Of a stretch of 6,429 bases of DNA, positions 1-5,712 are shown piece by piece. The position numbers were made by a program, and so were the translations under genes. The stretch's first letter is position 1. Every line of letters begins with the position of its first letter. The stretch comes from an uncultured Myxococcales bacterium (GTDB lineage Bacteria; Myxococcota_A; UBA9042). Location of the stretch: positions 1-6,429 of the forward strand of contig CALGHC010000800.1 of the NCBI GenBank assembly GCA_937915965.1, given 5' to 3'. Below the pieces are notes generated by a model. It was not told the origin of the DNA. It did no database searches and saw nothing but the letters and a program-made list of their open reading frames with translations.

Positions 1-1501
1 CAAGGGAGCCAAGGGAGCCAAGGGAGCCAAGGGAGCCAAGGGAGCCAAGGGAGCCGAAGAAGCCGAGGGCGCTGAACGCGCGACGGGCAAGAGCGGCGCC
101 AAGGCGACGAAGGGCGCCAAGGGAGCCCGCGGCGCGGAGGTCGCCAAAGACTCGAAGGACCCCAAGGAAGGCGCGAGCGCCAACGAAGCCGCGAGCGCCA
201 AGGACGCCGAGGACGCCGAGGACGCCGAGGACGCCAAGGACACCAAGGACGCCAAGAACGCGAAGAGGGAGCGGCCGATCGACATGAACCGCGCGTGGTT
301 GGCCGCGGCCAGCGGCTACCTCTACGCCCTCGACCCACATTCCTCTGTGATCTCAAGGGCCGCATGGGACGAGTCGACTCGCAAGACACAAGACAGTTCG
401 TTCGAGGGGATCGGCGCCGTCCTCACACAGCGCGACGAGCGCACGATCGTCGAGAACCCCATGGAGGGCCTGCCCGCGTGGCGCGCCGGCATCCGCGCGG
501 GGGACGTCATCGCCAAAGTCGACGGTATCGACGTCGCTACCTGGTTGCTGACCAAGGTCGTCAAGCTCATTCGCGGGCCCAAGAACACGCCGGTGACGCT
601 GACAGTGGTGCGTGAAGGTGAGCCGGATCCGATCGACATCTCGATCATCCGGGCCCACATCGCGATCAACAACGTGACGGGGAAGCTCCTCAAGGACTTC
701 CCCGGTTTCGCGCACATCAAGATGACCGGATTCATCCCGCAGAGCGCCCGCGACCTGCGCAACAAGCTCAAGGAGTTGGCGCGCCTCGCCCCCGGCGGCA
801 AGCTCACCGGCTTGATCCTCGATCTCCGCAACAACAGCGGCGGCCTGCTGACGCGCGCGATCGACATCGCCGACATGTTCCTGCCGGGCGACCGCCAGCT
901 CGTCGACGGCTTCAAGCCCAGCGGCAGGATCGTCAGCGTCAGGAGTCGACGCCGAGACGAGGAGGTCCATGATGCCCACGGCTCGTCGAGTGACTACGAC
1001 CTGCCACTGGTTGTTCTGGTGAATGACGGCGCTGCGTCTGCCAGCGAGATCGTCGCGTCGGCGATCCAGGACAACGGCCGCGGTCTGGTGCTTGGCCAGC
1101 GGACCTTTGGCAAGGCGTCGGTACAGACCCTCTTCGAGCCGGCGCTGCACCCGGACTACTACATCAAGCTGACGGTGGCGCGGTACTACGCCCCCGCCGG
1201 CGAGACGATCCAGGTCATCGGCGTACACCCCGACGTCGAGATCGCGCCCAAGGCGGACGGCAAGACGCCCGTGGGCTTCCGCGAAGAGAACCTCAATAAC
1301 CACCTCGAGCCGATCACCGCCGTGCACAAGTCGCCGCTGTCTCGCCTGGTGCCGCTGTTGGAGGCTTGCGTCAAGAAACGCGGCCGCACCGACCGGATCG
1401 TCAAGGCCGACCCGAATCCACAGATCCAGCCGGACTACCAACTGTTGCGGTCGGGCGACTACCTCGACTGCCTGATCGCGCTGAAGTACAAAGGTCGCTG
1501 A
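1..1501 (+). CDS. Carboxyl-terminal processing protease (S41 family, PDZ domain), 5'-partial
   Basis: A serine protease of the CtpA/Prc family, which cleaves proteins near their C-terminus, usually in the periplasm. The frame is open from position 2 to the TGA at 1499-1501, so the gene starts left of the window. ATG 284 is probably internal: it has no well-spaced ribosome binding site, and the family's LDPHS motif follows only 15 codons later (329-343). Order of parts: low-complexity Lys/Gly/Ala then Lys/Glu/Asp/Ala repeats (2-265), LDPHS, PDZ domain (about 398-655, starting FEGIGA), and the S41 core with LDLRNNSGG (818-844). The catalytic Ser is the first Ser of SASEI (codon 1037), with Asp (codon 1070) and Lys in FGKASVQ (codon 1112). 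The Ser-Asp-Lys spacing of 11 and 25 residues equals that of E. coli Prc S430/D441/K455, so the enzyme looks active. A signal peptide, if present, lies outside the window. The C-terminal extension holds two Cys and is unrecognised. Confidence 0.95.
   Translation, partial: KGAKGAKGAKGAKGAKGAEEAEGAERATGKSGAKATKGAKGARGAEVAKDSKDPKEGASANEAASAKDAEDAEDAEDAKDTKDAKNAKRERPIDMNRAWLAAASGYLYALDPHSSVISRAAWDESTRKTQDSSFEGIGAVLTQRDERTIVENPMEGLPAWRAGIRAGDVIAKVDGIDVATWLLTKVVKLIRGPKNTPVTLTVVREGEPDPIDISIIRAHIAINNVTGKLLKDFPGFAHIKMTGFIPQSARDLRNKLKELARLAPGGKLTGLILDLRNNSGGLLTRAIDIADMFLPGDRQLVDGFKPSGRIVSVRSRRRDEEVHDAHGSSSDYDLPLVVLVNDGAASASEIVASAIQDNGRGLVLGQRTFGKASVQTLFEPALHPDYYIKLTVARYYAPAGETIQVIGVHPDVEIAPKADGKTPVGFREENLNNHLEPITAVHKSPLSRLVPLLEACVKKRGRTDRIVKADPNPQIQPDYQLLRSGDYLDCLIALKYKGR
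2..55 (+). repeat. 9-bp tandem repeat, six perfect copies
   Basis: AAGGGAGCC is repeated six times without a mismatch and encodes Lys-Gly-Ala each time. The array runs up to the window edge and may continue to the left. The unit is a multiple of three, so changes in copy number would keep the protease reading frame. Read as Gly-Ala-Lys, the peptide has collagen-like Gly-X-Y periodicity. Confidence 0.95.
200..253 (+). repeat. 9-bp degenerate tandem repeat inside the protease gene
   Basis: Six units of the form (A/G)AGGAC(G/A)CC encode KDA, EDA, EDA, EDA, KDT and KDA. It is a second, acidic low-complexity block in the same reading frame as the KGA array. Together the two blocks make a long charged segment just before the first conserved protease motif. 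Confidence 0.9.
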
Positions 1502-1573
1502 CCGCCAGGATCGATGACAACGCGCGGGTGTGCTGCGCACCTGGTGCCATCCAGGCAGAAACCGGCGCGGCCC

Positions 1574-1580
1574 AGGGAGA
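1574..1580 (+). promoter_or_regulatory. Ribosome binding site deciding the GTG start at 1586
   Basis: AGGGAGA lies 5 bases before GTG 1586. The upstream in-frame ATG at 1514 has no comparable purine-rich site and would add 24 residues unlike the rest of the protein. The GTG is therefore preferred. Confidence 0.7.
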
Positions 1581-1585
1581 AGCAC

Positions 1586-2581
1586 GTGGCGACGGATGCG
1601 AAAGCAAAGAAACCGGCGGCCGCCAAGACGCGGACCGCAAAGTCGACTGCTACCTCGACACCAGCCCGGAAGGCGCCTGCGGCGCGGAAATCGGCTGCGA
1701 AGGCTGCGGTGAGCCAGAAGCCGGCTGCGAAGGCGGTTGCGAAGGCGGCGGCGAAGGCGGCGGCGAACCGAAAACCGGCTGCGAAGGCAGCAGTCGGCCC
1801 GAAGCCGGCTGCGAAGCTAACGGAGAGCCGAAAGCCGGCGACAAAGGTGGCGGCAAACCGGAAGCCGGCGGCCGCGAAGAAGCCGGTGTCAGGCTCCAAG
1901 ACCTCAGACAGCAGAGGCCAGACGGTGACGGTAGGCGAAGCAGAGGGCGCGCTGGCTTCGGCTGCTGAACAGGCGCCGGTGGCGGCTTTGACCACCGCCC
2001 TCTCTCAGCTGGAATCGGCGATCGCAAAGCTGCACGACCGCGTCGCACGCCTCGAGGACGCGGCGAAGAGCCGTACGGCCCCGCCCGATCAGATCGGCGG
2101 GACCGGTCCGGGTTCGACGGCGGCCCGGCGAGCAGGACCCGGCAGCGTATCGACAACGACCGCAGCGCCTCCCCTGGCGAGCGACCTCGAGTTGGCGCCG
2201 ATGGCAGAAGCCCATGAGCTTCTCTGCGAGGTGTTCCAACTGGTCCTCGAAGACGTGCCGGCCGATCCGGACGAGGCCGACGCCCAGTTCGACCGCTTCA
2301 AGGCGCTCAGCCACAGCAACCGCCGCGGCAGCCCGTTGCTAGACCAGAGCCTGCGCGCCTACACGTGGGCGCAGCTGCGTCGCAACGTGCGATCGTACCT
2401 CACTGACCCAAACGACGTCGGAACCTACCAGGTGAGCCGTACCCAGCCGGAGAAGCCGATCAAAGGCGAGGAGCGCATGAAGGTCTTCCTCCACGCTCCC
2501 CGAAGGATGCCGGCGCCGATCACCCTTCGACGCGATGGAGAGGCTGGCGGACGATGGCGCGTCGAGGTCTCGTCCTTGTAG
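1586..2581 (+). CDS. Histone H1-like tail / coiled-coil protein with an unrecognised C-terminal domain
   Basis: A 331-residue protein from GTG 1586, starting MATDAKAKKPAAAK; an in-frame ATG at 1514 is a less likely start. Residues 1-100 are Lys/Ala/Pro-rich like eukaryotic H1 tails, with KPAAK-type motifs at residues 45, 63, 73, 83 and 93; the last four are exactly 10 residues apart. Residues 135-160 form a regular heptad (L135, L139, L142, I146, L149, V153, L156, A160), which predicts a coiled coil. A Gly/Pro/Thr linker (about 164-198) leads to a mixed, partly acidic domain (199-331) ending in MPAPITLRRD and a terminal WRVEVSSL. I do not recognise this domain. Tails of this kind bind DNA in bacterial H1-like proteins; nucleoid or DNA binding here is inference, and oligomerisation through the coil is likely. 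There is no signal peptide, so it is probably cytoplasmic. The gene lies 84 bp behind the protease and may share its transcript. Confidence 0.85.
   Translation: MATDAKAKKPAAAKTRTAKSTATSTPARKAPAARKSAAKAAVSQKPAAKAVAKAAAKAAANRKPAAKAAVGPKPAAKLTESRKPATKVAANRKPAAAKKPVSGSKTSDSRGQTVTVGEAEGALASAAEQAPVAALTTALSQLESAIAKLHDRVARLEDAAKSRTAPPDQIGGTGPGSTAARRAGPGSVSTTTAAPPLASDLELAPMAEAHELLCEVFQLVLEDVPADPDEADAQFDRFKALSHSNRRGSPLLDQSLRAYTWAQLRRNVRSYLTDPNDVGTYQVSRTQPEKPIKGEERMKVFLHAPRRMPAPITLRRDGEAGGRWRVEVSSL
1772..1891 (+). repeat. 30-bp degenerate repeat coding the H1-like tail
   Basis: Four consecutive 10-codon units start at 1772, 1802, 1832 and 1862. Each begins with Lys-Pro-Ala followed by Ala or Thr and then Lys or Ala. 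The DNA units have diverged, but phase and length are kept. This suggests that the tail grew by tandem duplication. Confidence 0.7.
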
Positions 2582-2670
2582 CGGACGCCCCTGGCCAGGG
2601 TCGTGCGGGGTCTTGTCGATGTCGCTCGGCCATCCGCGCGGCGCACAATAACCTATAACTGGGCGCACGC

Positions 2671-2699
2671 TTGACCTGCGGCCTCGTTTTCAGTATCCA
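2671..2699 (+). promoter_or_regulatory. Possible sigma-70-type promoter for tRNA-Cys
   Basis: TTGACC (2671-2676, five of six matches to the -35 consensus) is followed after 17 bases by TATCCA (2694-2699, only three of six matches to the -10 consensus). The spacing is ideal, and the site lies 15 bases before the mature tRNA 5' end. This 133-base gap (2582-2714) holds no other gene. The weak -10 limits confidence. Confidence 0.4.
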
Positions 2700-2714
2700 G
2701 GGCGCCGCTTGAAG

Positions 2715-2786
2715 GGCGCCATGGCCAAGCTGGTAAGGCAGAGGACTGCAAATCCTCCATCCCCGGTTCGAGTCCGGGTGGCGCCT
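2715..2786 (+). tRNA. tRNA-Cys (anticodon GCA)
   Basis: The full cloverleaf can be drawn by hand. Acceptor stem: 2715-2721 with 2779-2785 (7 bp). D stem: 2724-2726 with 2737-2739. Anticodon stem: 2741-2745 with 2753-2757, with loop CTGCAAA and anticodon GCA at 2748-2750. The variable loop has 4 bases. T stem: 2762-2766 with 2774-2778, with loop TTCGAGT. The discriminator base 2786 is U, the known identity element for cysteinyl-tRNA synthetase. The next three bases are CCG, so the CCA end is not encoded and must be added by tRNA nucleotidyltransferase. The gene sits upstream of rimP, where E. coli has the initiator tRNA metY, and could be co-transcribed with the operon. Confidence 0.97.
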
Positions 2787-2790
2787 CCGA

Positions 2791-2826
2791 GGGTCGCGAT
2801 CGCAGCGAACGCTGCCGGCGCGACCT
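2791..2826 (+). other. Strong hairpin directly after tRNA-Cys
   Basis: The outer stem GGTCGCG (2792-2798) pairs with CGCGACC (2819-2825). The inner stem GCAGC (2802-2806) pairs with GCTGC (2811-2815) around loop GAAC. It starts 5 bases after the tRNA end and has no T-run. It could be a processing structure or a poor terminator. Confidence 0.5.
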
Positions 2827-3092
2827 CGCTGCGACCTGGCGCTGCGAAGCCGACGTCGGCCCGTTCGTGAGGCAGACGTGACACGCAGCCGGCGAGGCCT
2901 CCCGCCCCAGGGAGTCCGCACCGGCGACTGGCTTCGCCCCACCTTGGCTCTCGTCTGCGAGACGAGCCGGGGGTGGGCCGCGCGCCGCGGGTTACGCTCC
3001 CTACATGGGTGGTGAAACGAACCTGCGGCCCGGGGGCAGGGTCGATCTGCTGCGCACGACTGGCTCACGCCGGTGGCAAGCGGAAAGGGAGA

Positions 3093-3111
3093 CGCTGCGC
3101 GAAAGGCAGCG
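3093..3111 (+). other. Hairpin with GAAA tetraloop beside the first start block
   Basis: CGCTGC (3093-3098) pairs with GCAGCG (3106-3111). Bulging G3099 lets C3100-G3105 close a GAAA tetraloop, a stable GNRA type. The stem ends one base before the block CAGGTGTAGATG, so in mRNA it would sit against the ribosome binding site. Confidence 0.5.
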
Positions 3112-3181
3112 CAGGTGTAGATGAACCGGACAGACGAACCGGACAGACGAACCGGACAGACGAACCGGACAGGTGTAGATG
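3112..3181 (+). repeat. 12-bp direct repeat duplicating the rimP RBS and start codon
   Basis: CAGGTGTAGATG occurs at 3112-3123 and again at 3170-3181, 58 bases apart. Each copy holds an AGG-type ribosome binding site, an in-frame TAG and an ATG. The second ATG (3179) opens rimP. The first (3121) is out of frame with it. An 8-base part, GGTGTAGA, recurs at 3359-3366, just before the conserved RimP core. Confidence 0.9.
3123..3171 (+). repeat. 13-bp tandem repeat, about 3.8 copies
   Basis: GAACCGGACAGAC is repeated perfectly at 3123-3135, 3136-3148 and 3149-3161, with a partial fourth copy from 3162. It fills the space between the two copies of the start block. A unit of 13 is not a multiple of three, so gain or loss of a copy would change the phase between the two ATGs. 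Confidence 0.95.
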
Positions 3182-3949
3182 GCGCAGAAGCGACGACCGT
3201 TCCAGAGACCTTCCCCTGCGCGGGGTCGGCAACAGCAGCGGGAACGTCCACCGTCCCGAGCGGCGCCGGTGTCTCGCGAGGTGGACAACGGCGAGGGCGA
3301 CGAAGGCGGCGAGGGTGCGGGCGGCACGACGGCCGCCGAACGGCGCGTCCCGACGCACGGTGTAGAGGGGACCCGACAGCGGGTCGAGCCGATGGTCGAG
3401 GCCGTCGTGCAGGCAGCGAGTCTGGATCTCATCGAGCTCCGACTTACGGGCAGCCCGCGGCGGTCCTGGCGCCTCGCGATCTTCATCGATCGCCTGCCCG
3501 GCGAGGGCAGCGTCAGCATCGCGGCTTGCATGGGCGTCTCGCGACGCCTCAACGCGCTGCTGGATGTCGAGGATCTGTTCGACGGGCCCTGGGAGCTTGA
3601 GGTGTCCAGCCCGGGCATCAACCGGCGCCTGAGAGGCGAGGCGGATTTCCTTCGCTACCGCGGCACGACGGCCAGGCTCAGCCTGCGATCGGACTCCGAG
3701 GGCGGTAAAGAGAGTGTGAAAGGGGTCATCGACGGCTGCGAGGGCGGCCGGGTGAGCCTGAAGATGGCAGGCGACCGACAGAGAGTGGTCGACCTCGCCG
3801 AAGTCGACCGGGCGGAATTGAGTCCGACCCCTCAGGAGTGGCAAAGCATGGGCAAACAAATCGCCGCGCAGAACGCAGCGCGAGAAATGAACACGATGGA
3901 GGCGGCCGATTCGGCCCTTCCCAACTCCGATAGCCAAGGAGAAGCGTGA
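3179..3949 (+). CDS. rimP: Ribosome maturation factor RimP, with N- and C-terminal extensions
   Basis: RimP assists late maturation of the 30S ribosomal subunit in the cytoplasm. The conserved core is at about residues 62-216 of 256: helix VEPMVEAVV, strand WRLAIFID, DVEDLFDGPWELEVSSPGINR (E. coli has YNLEVSSPGLDRPL) and a C-terminal SH3-like domain to about residue 216. Typical RimP is about 150-160 residues. This one adds an Arg/Gln/Pro then Gly/Glu-rich N-terminal stretch of about 60 residues that looks disordered, and about 40 residues at the C-terminus. ATG 3179 is the most upstream start possible because TAG 3176-3178 is the preceding in-frame codon. GTGs at 3269 and 3281 are alternatives but lack good binding sites; ATG 3392 would cut into the first core helix. 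The gene heads the rimP-nusA-ylxR-infB cluster. Confidence 0.95.
   Translation: MAQKRRPFQRPSPARGRQQQRERPPSRAAPVSREVDNGEGDEGGEGAGGTTAAERRVPTHGVEGTRQRVEPMVEAVVQAASLDLIELRLTGSPRRSWRLAIFIDRLPGEGSVSIAACMGVSRRLNALLDVEDLFDGPWELEVSSPGINRRLRGEADFLRYRGTTARLSLRSDSEGGKESVKGVIDGCEGGRVSLKMAGDRQRVVDLAEVDRAELSPTPQEWQSMGKQIAAQNAAREMNTMEAADSALPNSDSQGEA
3936..3941 (+). promoter_or_regulatory. Ribosome binding site of nusA
   Basis: AAGGAG lies 7 bases before ATG 3949 and only 4 before GTG 3946. The spacing favours the ATG, which shares one base with the rimP stop codon (TGATG), so translation of nusA is likely coupled to rimP. Confidence 0.75.
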
Positions 3950-5712
3950 TGATCAGCGGCCTGAACCAGATCATCGACCAGGTTTCGAAGGAGAAGAGCA
4001 TCGATCGGGCGATCCTGATCGAAGCGCTCGAGCAGGCGATTCTTTCCGCCGCGCGCAAGACCTTCGGACCCGAGCGGGAACTTGAAGCGGCCTACGACCC
4101 CGAGCGGGGCGAGGTCGAGCTGATGATGTACATGGTCGTCGTCCCCGATGAGGAGGTCGAGGCCTACGCACGCGAGCTGCCGCACTCCAAGGCGGTTCTG
4201 GTCGACCCAGACGTCCAGTTCGACGACGAGCTGGGTTTCCAGATCTACTACCTGGATCGGGATCACGAGCGCGCCGAGGAGGCCGACCGCAAGTACGGCG
4301 ATGTCCTCAACATCAAGACTGCCCGTCAGCAATTTGGCCGTATCGCCGCGATGACCGCCAAGCAGGTGATCATGCAGCGCGTGCGCGACGCCGAGCGTGA
4401 CGTCATCTACAACGAGTACAAGGATCGCAAGGGCGAGCTGGTCACCGGCATCACACGACGCTTCGAGCGCGGCAACGTGATCGTCGACCTCGGTCGCGCG
4501 GAGGCAGTGCTGCCCGTGCGCGAGCAGATTCCGCGCGAGTCCTACCGCGCGGGCGACCGCGTGCAGGCGTATGTTAAAGAGATCAAAAGAGAAGCCCGAG
4601 GCCCGCAGATCGTCCTGAGCCGCACCGATGCGCGGCTCATCGAGAAGCTCTTCGAGCTTGAGGTTCCCGAGATCTATGAGGGCATCGTCAAGATCATGGC
4701 GACGGCCCGTCAGCCGGGCGAGCGCGCCAAGATCGCCGTCGCCTCCAAGGACGCCGACGTCGATCCGGTGGGCGCCTGCGTGGGCATGAAGGGCTCGCGC
4801 GTACAGGCTGTCGTGCAGGAGATGCGAGGCGAGAAGATCGACATCGTGCCCTGGTCGCCCGATATCGCAAAGTTCGTCTGCAACGCGATCCAACCCGCGG
4901 AGGTCAGCCGCGTGCTGATCGACGAGGACAATCAGACGATCGAGCTCATCGTCCCCGATGACCAGCTCTCTTTGGCGATCGGCCGGCGAGGCCAAAATGT
5001 TCGGCTGGCGAGTCAGCTTGTCGGCTGGAAGATCGATATCCAGTCCGAGGGCAAGATCGAGGTCATGAAAGAGGTCCTCGGCGAGAAGCTGCTGGCGGTG
5101 CCTGGACTGGACGATTCGCTCATCTCCTACATGTTCAAGCTGGGCTACCACAGCCCGGAGAATCTGCTCAACGCGCACGCCGACGATCTCGCCTCAATCC
5201 CTGGGGTCGACGTCGAGATGGCGCTGCAGATCCAGCAGATCGCCTTCGAGGTGAAGAAAGAGCGCGATGAAGCGCAACGCAAGGCCAAGGAAGACGCGTC
5301 ACGCGCCCAGGCTGCGGCCGAAGAGCTCGCCGCCGCGACCGATCTGGACATGAACACCGACTTCGCCGCGCGCACCAGGCCGCCACCCGTGGAAGTGGAA
5401 GAGCCCGCCGAGCCAAGCGAGGCTGAGCCGAGCGGCGACCGCGAGCCGACCGCGCAAGAGGCAGGCGGCGGACTGGATCCGGCGTTGGTGGCCCTCGCTG
5501 GTGCGGCAGTTGGTCGAGCGGCGGGCGCGAGCTCGGGCGATGCCGAGGCCGCGACGGCAGATGAAGGCGAGCCGGCCGCTGAGACCGAGGCTCCGAACGG
5601 TGCCGAGGTGCTGGCGGTAGAGGCAGCCGTCGACGAGACCAAAACGGTCGCGCCGAGCGACGACGAGACGATTGCGAACAGCGACAGCCCGGTGGAGGCG
5701 CTGGACGTATGA
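3949..5712 (+). CDS. nusA: Transcription termination/antitermination factor NusA
   Basis: NusA binds RNA polymerase and nascent RNA and controls pausing, termination and antitermination. From ATG 3949 it has 587 residues. The N-terminal polymerase-binding domain (about 1-160) ends in the conserved stretch FGRIAAMTAKQVIMQRVRDA. The S1 domain spans about 163-223 (VTGITRRFERGNVIVDLG). KH1 has the RNA-binding loop GMKG (residues 279-282), and KH2 has GRRG (345-348) followed by QNVRLASQLVGWKIDI. A single helix-hairpin-helix-like C-terminal repeat (about 382-430) contains GLDDSLISYMFKLGYHS. A charged helix (about 435-465) and an acidic, Ala/Glu-rich, probably disordered tail to residue 587 follow. 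E. coli NusA instead ends with two acidic-repeat domains. An in-frame GTG at 3946 would add one residue. The gene overlaps rimP by one base and ylxR by four, as expected for coupled translation. Confidence 0.98.
   Translation: MISGLNQIIDQVSKEKSIDRAILIEALEQAILSAARKTFGPERELEAAYDPERGEVELMMYMVVVPDEEVEAYARELPHSKAVLVDPDVQFDDELGFQIYYLDRDHERAEEADRKYGDVLNIKTARQQFGRIAAMTAKQVIMQRVRDAERDVIYNEYKDRKGELVTGITRRFERGNVIVDLGRAEAVLPVREQIPRESYRAGDRVQAYVKEIKREARGPQIVLSRTDARLIEKLFELEVPEIYEGIVKIMATARQPGERAKIAVASKDADVDPVGACVGMKGSRVQAVVQEMRGEKIDIVPWSPDIAKFVCNAIQPAEVSRVLIDEDNQTIELIVPDDQLSLAIGRRGQNVRLASQLVGWKIDIQSEGKIEVMKEVLGEKLLAVPGLDDSLISYMFKLGYHSPENLLNAHADDLASIPGVDVEMALQIQQIAFEVKKERDEAQRKAKEDASRAQAAAEELAAATDLDMNTDFAARTRPPPVEVEEPAEPSEAEPSGDREPTAQEAGGGLDPALVALAGAAVGRAAGASSGDAEAATADEGEPAAETEAPNGAEVLAVEAAVDETKTVAPSDDETIANSDSPVEALDV

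Larger units (their letters stand above)
2787..3178 (+). other. Gene-free leader between tRNA-Cys and rimP
   Basis: I see no convincing protein gene in these 392 bases and no clear promoter. The region holds hairpins at 2791-2826, 2946-2968, 3022-3040 and 3093-3111, a perfect 12-bp palindrome (GCCGACGTCGGC, 2849-2860), and the 13-bp repeats and duplicated start block listed separately. None of the hairpins is followed by a T-run, so a classic intrinsic terminator is absent. It may be the 5' leader of the rimP-infB transcript. Confidence 0.6.

Noticed and set aside
353..1585. 410-codon open frame on the - strand opposite the protease
   Set aside because: It is a shadow of the S41 gene, with no recognisable motif and no ribosome binding site argument.
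1366..1968. 200-codon + frame with Gly/Glu/Cys repeats
   Set aside because: It reads the H1-like gene repeat in another frame. The repetitive peptide follows from the repetitive DNA.
2585..2604. Palindrome CCCTGGCCAGGG after the H1-like gene as terminator
   Set aside because: No T-run follows, and a usable loop leaves only a 4-bp inner stem with a mismatch beside it.
2946..2968. Hairpin GGC-TCGTCT/AGACGA-GCC as an intrinsic terminator
   Set aside because: It is followed by G-rich sequence rather than T on the + strand, and by no T-run on the - strand.
3005..3124. 39-codon ORF starting MGGETNLRPG whose TGA overlaps ATG 3121
   Set aside because: There is no ribosome binding site before ATG 3005 and no family signal; it can be explained by chance. 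It is worth revisiting only if the rimP leader proves to be translated.
3123..3171. 13-bp repeats as a CRISPR array or tRNA T-arm fragments
   Set aside because: The copies abut with no spacers. The - strand CCGGTTCG match to the tRNA T arm is only 8 bases and does not continue.
3121..3600. 159-codon ORF from the first duplicated ATG as a real gene
   Set aside because: Its body is an Arg/Gly-rich shadow of rimP in another frame. I treat it as a possible decoy start, not as a protein gene.
3832..5178. 448-codon open frame on the - strand opposite nusA
   Set aside because: It lies antisense to a clear nusA. Its Leu/Asp/Val-rich composition is the usual mirror of a GC-rich gene, and it shows no domain.
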